From positions 62,001-126,000 of the forward strand of contig NZ_JBHSBI010000034.1 of assembly GCF_042650645.1 (NCBI RefSeq): a stretch of 64,000 bases of DNA. The letters run 5' to 3'. The DNA comes from Nonomuraea purpurea (GTDB lineage: Bacteria > Actinomycetota > Actinomycetes > Streptosporangiales > Streptosporangiaceae). Made by a program: the position numbers and the translations under genes. Shown one piece after another: positions 24,426 through 33,489 of this stretch; position 1 is the first letter of the stretch; every line of letters starts with the position of its first letter. Under the pieces are notes generated by a model. It made no database searches. It was given only the letters and a program-made list of their open reading frames with translations, and had not been told where the DNA came from.

Positions 24426-25150
24426 GATGGGGTTCCCAGGGCGGTCAGCAAGAGCTCTCTGTGTGTCCTTACGAGGTCGCGGTCGGCCGTCGCCCAGGCC
24501 ACGGCCGCCTCCGCGTGCCGGCGACGGACCGGTGACAGGCGCGGATCGTCCGCGTTGGCCGACTCGGCGGCGACGATCTCGCCCTGCCTGCGCACCATGG
24601 CGTCGACCAGCCGCCCGCCCTCGACCCGGCCGTACCCGTCGCGCAGCTCCCGCAGGTGGCGGGCCTGGTCGGCGATCGGCACGCGGCCCTGCGACTGGAC
24701 GCACCACGTCCAGGCCAGGTAGCCCAGATCGTCGAGCCGGTCGCCGGGGCGGCAGGAGGACCAGTCGATGAAGGCCACCGGCAGCCCCTCGCGGAAGACC
24801 GTGTTGAACGGCCCAGGGCCGCCGTGCACGACGCACTCGCGGCCGCCTGCGAGGGCGTGGCCGGCGGTGAGGTCGTGCAGTTCGCGGAGCATGCGCCCGC
24901 CGGCGGCATACGCGCCGGGCGCGCGCTGGGACGGATGGTCGGTGGTCGAGCCGGGGACGTAGCTCAGCACGTCACGTCCTTGCTCGTCGATCCCGAGGTG
25001 GAGCGGCGCGTAGGGGTAGCCGGCGGACGCCAGGAAGGTGAGCACCTGGGCGGCGAAGGCCGAACCGGCGTCGCGGGGGCGGCGGACCGTGTCGCCCACG
25101 CGTACGACCTGCGGGGTGTTGTGCCCGCCTTCGAGCGGTTCCTCTGTCAC
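24422..25150 (-). CDS. Aminoglycoside phosphotransferase-fold protein lacking the catalytic Asp
   Basis: A 242-residue protein from GTG 25150 (TEEPLEGGHNTPQVVRVGD), the usual N-terminus of this actinobacterial APH subfamily. The catalytic loop reads VVHGGPGPFNTVF where HGDxxxxN is expected, so the Asp is Gly. The DFG-equivalent region reads AFIDWSSCRPGDRLDDLGYL. The fold is kept, the chemistry is doubtful. It could be a pseudoenzyme or use another residue. No resistance role can be inferred. Confidence 0.7.
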   Translation of the reverse strand: MTEEPLEGGHNTPQVVRVGDTVRRPRDAGSAFAAQVLTFLASAGYPYAPLHLGIDEQGRDVLSYVPGSTTDHPSQRAPGAYAAGGRMLRELHDLTAGHALAGGRECVVHGGPGPFNTVFREGLPVAFIDWSSCRPGDRLDDLGYLAWTWCVQSQGRVPIADQARHLRELRDGYGRVEGGRLVDAMVRRQGEIVAAESANADDPRLSPVRRRHAEAAVAWATADRDLVRTHRELLLTALGTPS

Positions 25151-25232
25151 CGGGTGGTCGAAAGCAGCATGGGCGTCTCCCCCGTTCCTGGCCGGACCAC
25201 CACATAGTAGTGATGACAACCAGGCATCCTCT

Positions 25233-25251
25233 GATTACCTGGGTGGTAATC
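25233..25251. promoter_or_regulatory. Inverted repeat upstream of the NTF2-like gene
   Basis: GATTACC-TGGGT-GGTAATC is a perfect 7-bp inverted repeat with a 5-base centre, 35 bases before the start of the NTF2-fold gene at 25286. The cognate regulator is not in the immediate neighbourhood. Confidence 0.5.
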
Positions 25252-25285
25252 GACGGGCCTCGGGCCCGCCCGGGAGGATGACGGC

Positions 25286-25711
25286 ATGACGAACGACACC
25301 CGTGCCATCGTGGAAGAGCTGCTGGGCAGGCTGGCCAAGGGCGAGCACGACCGTACGGCGGAACTGTTCGCCGAGCCGGTCGACTGGCGGCTCGACTGGC
25401 CGGAGGCGGGGCATCCCGCGGTGCCGTGGATCCGGCCCAGGTCGAGCCGGGCCGACGTGGCCGACCACTTCCGGTCACTGGACGCCCACCACGTGCCGGA
25501 ACTGAACGCCACGTCCGTGGAGCGGATCCTGGTGGACGGGGCCGACGCCGTGGTGCTGGGGACGATCGCGCAGACGGTGAAGGAGAGCGGCGTCGCCTAC
25601 ACCTCGCCGTTCGCGCTCCACCTCACGGTCGATGACGGGCTCGTCACCCGCTACCACATCTACGAGGACAGCCTGACGGTCGCACGCGCGCTCGGCACCC
25701 AGAAAGCCTGA
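25286..25711 (+). CDS. NTF2-fold (SnoaL-like) protein
   Basis: A 141-residue protein opening with DTRAIVEELLGRLAKGEHDRTAELFAEPVDW, the standard first helices of the SnoaL/ketosteroid-isomerase-like fold, and closing with LHLTVDDGLVTRYHIYEDSLTVARAL. It probably binds or modifies a small molecule. A palindrome lies in its promoter region. Function not further known. Confidence 0.8.
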   Translation: MTNDTRAIVEELLGRLAKGEHDRTAELFAEPVDWRLDWPEAGHPAVPWIRPRSSRADVADHFRSLDAHHVPELNATSVERILVDGADAVVLGTIAQTVKESGVAYTSPFALHLTVDDGLVTRYHIYEDSLTVARALGTQKA

Positions 25712-25751
25712 CGCTCTCGAAACCGATGGAATGCGGCGTTACGATCGCCGC

Positions 25752-26195
25752 ATGCTGGGCTTAGGCGCCACCGAGTTGGTGTTCCTCGTCGTCCCGATCG
25801 CGATCCTCGCGCTGGGTGTCGGTCTGTGGCTGGCTCGGCGCAGGGCGGCGCACACCTACCTGGATCTGGACCTCCTCACCCCCATCGAGGTGCAGGCCCG
25901 CGCGCACGACCTCATCGAGGTAGGCCGGTTCGACGACGCGGTCGAGCTGATCCGCAAGGAGTCCCGGGTGTCGTCGCACACGGCGGAGCAGGTGGCCAAC
26001 GCGCTGCTGGCCGGCCACGTCCTGCCGGGCGTGCCGACGATGGAGGAGGACGACCTGCCCACCACGATCCGCAGGTTGGTCGCGGAGGGCCGCAGGAAGC
26101 AGGCCGTCTTCCTCGCACGCAGCCACGAGGACATGAGCCGTTCGGAGGCCGAGGCCTTCGTCGACTCCCTCACCTCACCCGAACAGGACCTGTGA
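25752..26195 (+). CDS. Small membrane-anchored protein of unknown function
   Basis: A 147-residue protein from ATG 25752 with one N-terminal membrane helix (about 6-28, TELVFLVVPIAILALGVGLWL) and a soluble helical part containing two similar units (VEVGRF-like IEVGRFDDAVELIRKESRV and VAEGRRKQAVFLARSHEDM). These could be two related helical hairpins. No family is recognised. Confidence 0.65.
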   Translation: MLGLGATELVFLVVPIAILALGVGLWLARRRAAHTYLDLDLLTPIEVQARAHDLIEVGRFDDAVELIRKESRVSSHTAEQVANALLAGHVLPGVPTMEEDDLPTTIRRLVAEGRRKQAVFLARSHEDMSRSEAEAFVDSLTSPEQDL

Positions 26196-26236
26196 ACCAT
26201 GTGCCGCCAAGTGGCGCATCATTGCAGACTTGACGT

Positions 26237-26539
26237 GTGAGCACTCCTGAGCTCGCCTACTCCAACGAGCTCTCTCAGCGCGATCTACGCAACCGGTCGG
26301 CGGAAATCATGGACGGCCTGGAACGTGGGGAGCGATACGCCGTTACCCGTAACGGCCATCACATCGGCGACCTGGTCCCGATCCGCCGTCGACGCCGGAC
26401 GGTTTCGCGCGCCGAGTTCGCCGCCGCGTCGCGCGGCATGCCACGACTGGACGACCGGAAGTATCGCGACGACATGGACCGCCATATCAATGACGATCCG
26501 TACGACGTCACCGTGGTGCCGGTAACCCGTCCGCAATAA
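26237..26539 (+). CDS. Phd/YefM-family antitoxin without an adjacent toxin
   Basis: A 100-residue protein from GTG 26237. LSQRDLRNRSAEIMDGLERG then ERYAVTRNGHHIGDLVPI is the DNA-binding half of Phd/YefM antitoxins. The tail (about 60-100) is the toxin-neutralising part. The next 160 bases hold no toxin-like frame, so it is an orphan antitoxin or its toxin has been lost. Confidence 0.8.
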   Translation: MSTPELAYSNELSQRDLRNRSAEIMDGLERGERYAVTRNGHHIGDLVPIRRRRRTVSRAEFAAASRGMPRLDDRKYRDDMDRHINDDPYDVTVVPVTRPQ

Positions 26540-26709
26540 TGCTCCGCGGCCTTGCCGGCTGGAGAGCCCGTCAAACGGGACCGGCCGCCCCGGCGCGTAC
26601 GGGATCGGGCCGCATGTACGAGAGCCTCCTGCCGTATTCGTGATTCGCGGAACCTCGCGGCGGCCGGGTTCGTTTTCTGGTTGGCACGAGCCCTTGGGGG
26701 AAGGTGGTC

Positions 26710-27108
26710 ATGGGCACGAGCAGAACCAGGCAGAAAAAGCGTCCTCGATGGGAAGTGAGCTGGTCTGAATCCGCCGTTCCTGAGAAGCGGCTGCCCTTTC
26801 GGCGCTTCAGGGTCACCGCCCACCATCGGGCGGTGTGGCGGGAATGGGCGCCGGTGACGGCGGCCACCCTCATCGTCTTCGAGTTGCTCTATTTCTTCCT
26901 GGTCGCCGACATGCTCGGGGGAACGAGCATGGCCGGTGTCGTCGTGACGGCCGCCGCCGGCTGTCTCACGGTCTGTTCCAGATTCGTGCAGGAATATGCG
27001 CGGTTCCGGCGCGCGAACGCCATAGTGATTCCGCTCCTCACCATCGTTGTCGTCTCCGTGGGCGTGATGCTGATCGCCATGGCCGCGGAGACGTTGTCAC
27101 TCGCGTAA
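26710..27108 (+). CDS. Small integral membrane protein
   Basis: A 132-residue protein. ATG 26710 has GGGGGAAGG 5 bases upstream. A basic N-terminal tail (about 1-40) precedes three membrane helices (about 50-68, 73-90 and 105-127). No known family recognised. Stop lies 8 bases from the convergent ABC exporter gene. Confidence 0.65.
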   Translation: MGTSRTRQKKRPRWEVSWSESAVPEKRLPFRRFRVTAHHRAVWREWAPVTAATLIVFELLYFFLVADMLGGTSMAGVVVTAAAGCLTVCSRFVQEYARFRRANAIVIPLLTIVVVSVGVMLIAMAAETLSLA

Positions 27109-27116
27109 GTCCCATC

Positions 27117-28946
27117 TCAATGGCGAAGCGCGTCCGGGGTGTCGTCGTCGACCAGGAACCCGCCCGACTGGTGACGCCAGAGCCGGGAGTAAGGGCCTTG
27201 GGTCTGGAGCAACTCGCTGTGGGTGCCCTGCTCCACGACGCATCCGCGGTTGAGCACGACAAGGCGGTCCATGCGGACGACGGTGCTCAGCCGGTGCGCG
27301 ACCACGAGCGCCGTACGGTCCTGCATCAGGTGCCACAGGGCCTCCTGGACGAGGATTTCGCTTTCGGAGTCCAGGGCGCTGGTCGCCTCGTCCAGCACCA
27401 GGATCGGGGCGTCGCGCAGGATGGCGCGCGCGAGGGCGAGGCGTTGCCGCTGGCCGCCGGAGAGTTTGACGCCACGTTCGCCGACCAGGGTGTCGAAGCC
27501 GTTCGGCAGCGCCTCGGCGAACTCCGTGACGTGTGCCGCCTGGGCGGCCCGCAGGATGTCGGCGTCGGTGGCGCCCGGCCGGGCGAAGGCGATGTTGTCG
27601 CGTATCGACCGGTGGAACATGGCCGGTTCCTGGGGGACGTAGGCGATGAGGCTGCGCAGGTCGGCCTGGCGCAGCCGGGAGATGTCCTGGCCGCCTATCA
27701 GGATCCGGCCTCCGTCGACGTCCATGAGGCGCAGCAGCAGCCGGGTGAGGGTGGTCTTGCCTCCGCCGGACCGGCCGACCAGCCCGATCTTGGTGCCGCT
27801 GGCGATGTCCAGGTCCAGGGTGTCGAACAGGGGCGGGCCTGCCGAGTGCCCGAACCTGACCCGCTCGAAGCGGACGCTCGCGTCGGCGGGACGCAGCGGT
27901 TGCGGGTCGGCCGGGTCGAGCACGGTCGGCGGTATGAGGAGGAGTTCGGCGAACTGGGCGGCTTCGGTGAGCACGCTCTCAAGGCGCCGGTATATCTGGT
28001 TGAACTCGAACATGATGCTGATCGTGTTCGTGTAGTAGGTGAACGTCACGATGATGGCCTCCACGCCCAGGCCGCCTCTGAGCGCGACGGCCAGGAGCAG
28101 GCCCACCGCACTGGTCAGGACCGTGAGCGGGGCGACGATGGTGTCGACCCGGAGGTTGCTGAAATCCCAGGAACGCAGCGACAGCCTCTGCTGCTCGGCG
28201 ATTCTGGCCCGGTGTTCCGTGGCTTCGCGGTCCTCGGCGGCGAACGCGCGGACCGTCTCCATGTTGGCCAGTACGTCGGCGACATGGCCCGACACCAGCA
28301 CCTTTGCGGCCTCGCGTTCGTCGACCAGCGCCTGGCGGCGGCGAATGAGCGGGGCGATGAGAAAGCCGGTGACAAGGATGACGCCCACGAGAACGAGCAC
28401 CAGAAGCGGGTGGTACTGCCACAGCACCACCGAGGCGAAAACCAGCGGCACCAGCTTGGCCATGATCGAGAACGTGAGCGTGTCGACGAAGTCCTCGAAC
28501 CGGGCGGAGAATCCCAGCACCCGTTTGGTCAGCGAGCCCGCGAAGTTGTCGTGGAAGAACGCGGCGTCCTTGGTCAGGAGCTCGTCCATGCCCACCACGC
28601 CGAGCCGCTCGATGCCGCGGGCGTCCGTGCGGTTGAGGAAGTGCAGTCCCACCCGCCACAACGTCTCGCCCGCCAGCAGCAGCGCGCCGAAGACGAGCAC
28701 GTAGGGCAGTAGCGCGGCGACGGAGCCGTCCCCGCCGCCGGCCAGATGCCCCACCAGCCCGGCCACCGCCAGCGGCGCCAGATAGAACAGGCAGATGTTC
28801 CCCAACGCCGGCAGAATCAGCGCCGGCACCGCGACCCGCCGCTGCCGCATGAGCTCGCCACAGTAGTGGCGTAATGCCAGCAGAACCGCTGATTTTCGTA
28901 CAGATGAACCGTCTCTGGGATCCCCGACTAATCCGAGCACCATCAT
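27117..28946 (-). CDS. ABC exporter, fused membrane and ATPase domains
   Basis: A 609-residue half-transporter with six membrane helices (about 20-330) followed by the ATPase domain (about 350-590): Walker A GRSGGGKTT, Q-loop VPQEPAMF, signature LSGGQRQRLALARAIL, Walker B ILVLDEATSALDS and the switch His in VVAHRLSTV. It would work as a homodimer and export an unknown substrate such as a lipid, peptide or drug. No dedicated partner gene is adjacent. Confidence 0.9.
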   Translation of the reverse strand: MMVLGLVGDPRDGSSVRKSAVLLALRHYCGELMRQRRVAVPALILPALGNICLFYLAPLAVAGLVGHLAGGGDGSVAALLPYVLVFGALLLAGETLWRVGLHFLNRTDARGIERLGVVGMDELLTKDAAFFHDNFAGSLTKRVLGFSARFEDFVDTLTFSIMAKLVPLVFASVVLWQYHPLLVLVLVGVILVTGFLIAPLIRRRQALVDEREAAKVLVSGHVADVLANMETVRAFAAEDREATEHRARIAEQQRLSLRSWDFSNLRVDTIVAPLTVLTSAVGLLLAVALRGGLGVEAIIVTFTYYTNTISIMFEFNQIYRRLESVLTEAAQFAELLLIPPTVLDPADPQPLRPADASVRFERVRFGHSAGPPLFDTLDLDIASGTKIGLVGRSGGGKTTLTRLLLRLMDVDGGRILIGGQDISRLRQADLRSLIAYVPQEPAMFHRSIRDNIAFARPGATDADILRAAQAAHVTEFAEALPNGFDTLVGERGVKLSGGQRQRLALARAILRDAPILVLDEATSALDSESEILVQEALWHLMQDRTALVVAHRLSTVVRMDRLVVLNRGCVVEQGTHSELLQTQGPYSRLWRHQSGGFLVDDDTPDALRH

Positions 28947-29107
28947 CCGCTCCCTGAGCTCCTACACCGCCTTGGCTATGCTGCCTGCAGGGTGCGGGGA
29001 AGAGCGAACGATTTTCCGGCCACTCCTGCCACAGGAGATGCACGTTATTCCGGGTGACGGCGAATCGCCGGGCGGAACGTCTTCCCCCCCGGCGATCAGC
29101 TCGTTGC

Positions 29108-30109
29108 TCATCGAATGGTGACGCGGTCTCCTAACGGCGCCTTGACCGGTGAGTTCTTCACGATGTAAGACGCCAGCGCGCCTCGGTCGTCCGGCCCGCC
29201 ACGATAGACGGTGGTGCTTCCCTCCCATTTCGGGTAGCCCAGATCACCGGCCACCAGAACGTAGTTGGCCGCGACCTTGATCACCTGGTCGTCGGTCACC
29301 GGAACGCCGTTCAGCGTCATTTCGGTGACGGCCCCGCCCTCCAGCGTGTAGCGAAGCGAGGCCGAGGGCGTCAGCACCCAGCCCTTGGGGTTCGGAGCCG
29401 CCAGCACCTTCTTGAGCTGCGCGACGGTCACCGCGTTCACGTCCACGGCGAGCCCGGCCGGCTGGGTGTCCCACAGTTCCTGGTAGGTGACCGGCCCCGC
29501 GTTCAGGCCCGTGAAGAACCCGTGCCTGCCGACGAGTGCGGCTTCGGCGCCGGAGGCGGCCTGGACGGAGTCGAGGTAGGCGTCGGCGACCAGTTCGGCC
29601 AGCGGGCCGCCGCTGGAGGTCAGCGCGATGTCCTCGGCGGTCGCGCCGAACGTTTCCTCCCCGCCCGGCCAACCGCACTCGAAGTAGTAGAGAGTGTTGG
29701 ACACCAGGCCGTCGGGCTGCTTGAGCTCGATCTGGACCGAGGTCTTGCCCGTCTCCCGGTCCCAGTCGAGCGTCTCCAGCACGGCGGTGAACGAGCCGCC
29801 GTGGTCGGCCGGCGCCTTGATGGCCTTCCACTCCTCGGTGCCGACGAGGCGATACTGGATGAGCCGCCTGTCGGCGGGAATCCCCTCGAAGGAACCGTGG
29901 ATTTTGAAGGTCAGCGGGCACTTCGTGGCGGTGGTCCGCTCGAAGAAGATGGTGGCCTTCTGCACGGAGTTCTGGGCCGAATCACGCGTAGCGGAAACGG
30001 CCTGGTTCGGGACGGCGTGCGCCGCCGCCGGGACAAAGGCACCGGACGCCAGGACGACAACGCCCATCAGCCCTCCGATTCGGCGCCCAGTCCTGCTTGA
30101 TAAGTCCAC
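29108..30109 (-). CDS. Secreted protein with stand-alone 5'-nucleotidase C-terminal-like domain
   Basis: A 333-residue protein with a signal peptide (about 1-33, ending AAAHA). Residues about 35-150 form a beta-rich domain with two Cys (TKCPLTFK, YFECGWP). From about 155 the sequence follows the substrate-binding domain of 5'-nucleotidases: GGPLAELVADAYLDSVQAAS, ALVGRHGFFTGLNAGPVTYQELW and VNAVTVAQLKKVL. The metal-binding phosphoesterase domain usually N-terminal to it is absent. It may bind nucleotides or substrates outside the cell without cutting them. No partner gene nearby. Confidence 0.6.
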   Translation of the reverse strand: MDLSSRTGRRIGGLMGVVVLASGAFVPAAAHAVPNQAVSATRDSAQNSVQKATIFFERTTATKCPLTFKIHGSFEGIPADRRLIQYRLVGTEEWKAIKAPADHGGSFTAVLETLDWDRETGKTSVQIELKQPDGLVSNTLYYFECGWPGGEETFGATAEDIALTSSGGPLAELVADAYLDSVQAASGAEAALVGRHGFFTGLNAGPVTYQELWDTQPAGLAVDVNAVTVAQLKKVLAAPNPKGWVLTPSASLRYTLEGGAVTEMTLNGVPVTDDQVIKVAANYVLVAGDLGYPKWEGSTTVYRGGPDDRGALASYIVKNSPVKAPLGDRVTIR

Positions 30110-30321
30110 GCTATTCCTCTCTGTAGATCCGCGACAGGAAACCTAGCCGGACCGACCGACAATCCCGCGGGCGGAAAACGCCGACGCTCGGGGATCTCTA
30201 TTGCCGCATTGCCGGACGGGTGGTACTCCTTTTGGAGCAGGTTGATCATCAGCCGCCCGGGGAGTCGATCGTCGCCGTCCCACGCAGAGCTCCTGACCCC
30301 CGAGAAAGGTGGACCCCCCTC

Positions 30322-32535
30322 ATGAACCACCCACTGACCCGGCGTCGTGTCCTGGGCGGAGCAGCCGGGCTGGCCATCGGAACCGTCTCGGTGGGGCTGC
30401 CGCCCGCCACCGCACAGCCCTTACCCGATCTCGCCCGCTGGCACGAGCAGGCGGCACGCGTGACGATCACGCGTGATGACTGGGGCATCCCGCACGTGGT
30501 GGGCAGGACCGACGCCGACGCGGTGTTCGGGATGATCTACGCCCAGGCCGAGGACGACTTCAACCGGATCGAGACCAACTACCTCGTCAGCCTGGGCCGC
30601 CTCGCCGAGGCCGAGGGCGAGAGCGCGATCTGGCAGGACCTGCGCCAGCGGCTGTTCGTCGATCCCGAGGGGCTGAAGCGTGATTACGCCAAGAGCCCCG
30701 CCTGGTTGCGCAAGCTGATGGTGGCCTGGGCCGATGGACTGAACTTCTATCTCGCGACGCACCCCGGCGTGCGTCCGCGCGTGATCACGCGGTTCGAGCC
30801 GTGGATGGCGCTGAGTTTCTCGGAAGGCAGCATCGGCGGCGACATCGAGCGGGTGCCGCTCACCCAGCTCGAGTCCTTCTACGGCGAACGCAGGGTGCCG
30901 ATGACCGACGCGGAGCGCGAGGTGCTGTTCAGCGAGCCCAGAGGCTCCAACGGCATGGCGATCGCGCCGAACCGCACACGCGACGGCCACGCGCTGCTGC
31001 TGATCAACCCGCACACCAGCTTCTTCTTCCGCTCCGAGCAGCATGTGACGAGCAGCGAAGGGCTCAACGCCTACGGCGCCGCCACCTGGGGGCAGTTCTT
31101 CATCTACCAGGGCTTCAACGCGAACGCGGGCTGGATGCACACCTCCAGCGGCGTCGACAACGTCGACGAGTTCGCAGAAACGATCGTCACCGGGGCCGAC
31201 GGCCGCCGTTCCTACCGCTACGGCAACGCGCTGCGGCCGGTGAAGACGAAGACGATCACGCTGTCCTACCGCACCGCGGACGGCCGGCAGGCGCAGCGCG
31301 GCTTCACCACCTTCGCCACGCATCACGGCCCGATCGTCCGCGAGGCGGACGGCAAGTGGATCGCGTTCGCGCTGATGAACAAGCCCGTCGAGGCGCTGCA
31401 GCAGAGCTTCCTGCGCACCAAGGCGCGCGATTACGCGGGCTACCTGGATGTGGCGGGCTTCAAGGCCAACAGCTCGAACAACACGCTGTTCGCCGACTCG
31501 AAGGGCGAGATCGCCTTCCTGATGCCGCAGTTCATGCCGGTCCGCGACGATCGTTTCGACTATCGCAGGCCCGTCGACGGCAGCGATCCTGCGACCGACT
31601 GGCGCGGGTCGCACAGCCTCAAGAGCCTGCCGCAGGCGGTGAATCCGAAGACCGGCTGGACGTTCAACACCAACAACTGGCCCTGGACCGCCGCCGGCTC
31701 GGACAGCCCCAAGGCCGCCGATCATCCACGCTATTTCGACCAGGCCGGCGAGAACCCGCGCGGCCCGCAGGCGATCCGGATGCTGACCTCGCGCGACGAC
31801 TTCACCCCGCAGACGCTGATCGCGGCCGCCTTCGACCCCTACCTCACCGCCTTCGCCCGGCTCGTGCCGGGCCTCGTCACGGCGTGGGACAAGTTGCCCG
31901 AGGACGACCAGCAAAAGGCGCGGCTCGCCGGCCCGATCGGCCTGCTGCGCGACTGGGACCACCGCTGGGGCGCGGACTCGACCGCGACGTCGCTGGCCGT
32001 GTTCTGGGGCGAGGCGCTCTGGGCGGTCTGCGCCCAGAGCGCGAGGGACGCGGGCCTGTCGGTGTGGGACTACATGGCCGAGCGCGCCACCGACGCGCAG
32101 CGGCTCACGGCGCTCGGCGAAGCGGTGGACCGGCTGAGGCAGGACTTCGGCGGCTGGCAGGTGCCCTGGCGGGAGATCAACCGCTTCCAGCGCAACGACG
32201 GTGCGATCGTCCAGAAGTTCGACGACGCCAAGCCGAGCATCCCGGTGCCTTTCACCTCCGCGCAGTGGGGCTCCCTCGCCTCGTTCGGGGCGAGGCGCTA
32301 CCCGGGAACCAAGCGTTATTACGGCACCAGCGGCAACAGCTTCGTGGCGGTCGTGGAGTTCGGGCCGAAGGTGCGCGCCTGGGCGGTGACGGCGGGCGGC
32401 GCGAGCGGGCATCCCGACTCTCCGCACTTCAACGACCAGGCAGAACGCTACGCCAACGGCGACCTGCGGCCCGTCTACTTCTATCCCGACGAGCTCAAGG
32501 GCCACGTCGAGCGCAGTTACCGGCCAGGCAGATGA
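30322..32535 (+). CDS. Tat-exported penicillin-acylase family N-terminal nucleophile hydrolase
   Basis: A 737-residue protein. Twin-arginine signal TRRRVLGGAAGLAIG (about 5-33). The alpha chain runs to about residue 208, and the autocleavage site is RG|SNG, making Ser209 the new N-terminal nucleophile of the beta chain, followed by NPHTSFFFRSEQH-type substrate-pocket sequence and NNTLFADSKGEIAF. The family removes acyl groups from amides such as beta-lactams, acyl-homoserine lactones and lipopeptides. The substrate cannot be fixed. ATG 30322 has AAAGGTGG upstream. Converges with the conservon and overlaps cvnD by 19 bases at the 3' ends. Confidence 0.88.
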   Translation: MNHPLTRRRVLGGAAGLAIGTVSVGLPPATAQPLPDLARWHEQAARVTITRDDWGIPHVVGRTDADAVFGMIYAQAEDDFNRIETNYLVSLGRLAEAEGESAIWQDLRQRLFVDPEGLKRDYAKSPAWLRKLMVAWADGLNFYLATHPGVRPRVITRFEPWMALSFSEGSIGGDIERVPLTQLESFYGERRVPMTDAEREVLFSEPRGSNGMAIAPNRTRDGHALLLINPHTSFFFRSEQHVTSSEGLNAYGAATWGQFFIYQGFNANAGWMHTSSGVDNVDEFAETIVTGADGRRSYRYGNALRPVKTKTITLSYRTADGRQAQRGFTTFATHHGPIVREADGKWIAFALMNKPVEALQQSFLRTKARDYAGYLDVAGFKANSSNNTLFADSKGEIAFLMPQFMPVRDDRFDYRRPVDGSDPATDWRGSHSLKSLPQAVNPKTGWTFNTNNWPWTAAGSDSPKAADHPRYFDQAGENPRGPQAIRMLTSRDDFTPQTLIAAAFDPYLTAFARLVPGLVTAWDKLPEDDQQKARLAGPIGLLRDWDHRWGADSTATSLAVFWGEALWAVCAQSARDAGLSVWDYMAERATDAQRLTALGEAVDRLRQDFGGWQVPWREINRFQRNDGAIVQKFDDAKPSIPVPFTSAQWGSLASFGARRYPGTKRYYGTSGNSFVAVVEFGPKVRAWAVTAGGASGHPDSPHFNDQAERYANGDLRPVYFYPDELKGHVERSYRPGR

Positions 32536-33110
32536 GCATCGTGGGACTGGGCGGCCATCAGGTGGTCGATGAGCGCGAGCAGCACATCGCGTCCCGCCTG
32601 ACGGTCGCGGGCGTCACAGAGCATCAACGGCACCTGCGGATCGAGATCGAGCGCCTTGCGGATCTCCTCTTCCGTCCGGTCCCTGACGCCGTGGAAGCAG
32701 TTGACGCCGACGACGAAGGGGATGCCGCGGCTCTCGAAGAAGTCGATCGAGGCGAAGCTCACGTCCAGCCTGCGGGTGTCGACCAGGACGACCGCGCCCA
32801 TCGCCCCGTTGACCAGGTCGTTCCACATGAACCAGAAACGTTCCTGCCCGGGGGTGCCGAACAGGTAGAGCACCAGTTCGGCGCTGATGGTGATGCGGCC
32901 GAAGTCCAGCGCGACGGTGGTGGTGGACTTGCCGCCCACTCCGTCGAGGTCGTCGACGCCGACGCTGGCGTGGGTCAGGTACTCCTCCGTACGCAGGGGG
33001 GCGACCTCGCTCACCGCGCCGACCAGGGTCGTCTTCCCGACGCCGAAACCACCGGCGATGAGGATCTTCACTGCCAGGGGAGCGGCTTGGTCAGAGTTTG
33101 CGTAAGCCAT
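32517..33110 (-). CDS. cvnD: Conservon GTPase-like ATP/GTP-binding protein (CvnD)
   Basis: A 197-residue small-GTPase-like protein: P-loop AGGFGVGKTT, switch region GVDDLDGVGGKSTTTVALDFG, and a G3-like LFGTPGQERFWFMW. This is the CvnD family found only in actinobacterial conservons, membrane-associated complexes that resemble G-protein-coupled signalling. It is the last gene of cvnA-B-C-D and overlaps cvnC by 20 bases. Confidence 0.93.
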   Translation of the reverse strand: MAYANSDQAAPLAVKILIAGGFGVGKTTLVGAVSEVAPLRTEEYLTHASVGVDDLDGVGGKSTTTVALDFGRITISAELVLYLFGTPGQERFWFMWNDLVNGAMGAVVLVDTRRLDVSFASIDFFESRGIPFVVGVNCFHGVRDRTEEEIRKALDLDPQVPLMLCDARDRQAGRDVLLALIDHLMAAQSHDAHLPGR

Positions 33111-33489
33111 CCCTCACCGCCTCAAGGATTGCCATGTCGGGCATGCCGCCCGCCTTCGCGAAAGCCAGCGGCGGCCGGGCCCGTACCTGGCCGGCCTCGA
33201 CCAGATCGCCGATGAGGATCTTGGTCACGGACACCGGGAGGTTCAGCGCGGCGGCGACCTCGGCCACTGCCAGAGGCCGCTCGCACAGAGCGAGGACGGC
33301 ACGGTGCTCCGGCTGCATCCTTCTCATGCCGCGCCCGGCCTCAGAAGAGACCTCGGAAATCGCCGTCACCAGGGTGATCAGCGTGAGGTCGTCCCGCTCG
33401 GAGGTGGTTCGTCCGCCGGTGATCGTGTAGGGACGGACAAGCGGCTCGTCGGCGTCATCGTCGTCGAAGCCGTCCGTCCAGTGTTTCAT
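33091..33489 (-). CDS. cvnC: Conservon DUF742 protein (CvnC)
   Basis: A 132-residue DUF742 protein with LVRPYTITGGRTTSERDDL and a winged-helix-like second half (HRAVLALCERPLAVAEVAAA, VTKILIGDLVEAGQVR). It starts at ATG 33489 in an ATGA overlap with cvnB. CvnC is the linker-type partner in the conservon complex. Confidence 0.93.
   Translation of the reverse strand: MKHWTDGFDDDDADEPLVRPYTITGGRTTSERDDLTLITLVTAISEVSSEAGRGMRRMQPEHRAVLALCERPLAVAEVAAALNLPVSVTKILIGDLVEAGQVRARPPLAFAKAGGMPDMAILEAVRDGLRKL

Noticed and set aside
30421..32505. Long minus-strand frame under the acylase gene
   Set aside because: The acylase has a Tat signal and catalytic Ser in frame; the antisense frame has no motif or ribosome site.
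30322..32535. Possible recent horizontal transfer of the acylase gene
   Set aside because: The coding style seemed somewhat different, but codon usage could not be measured by eye, so no claim is made.
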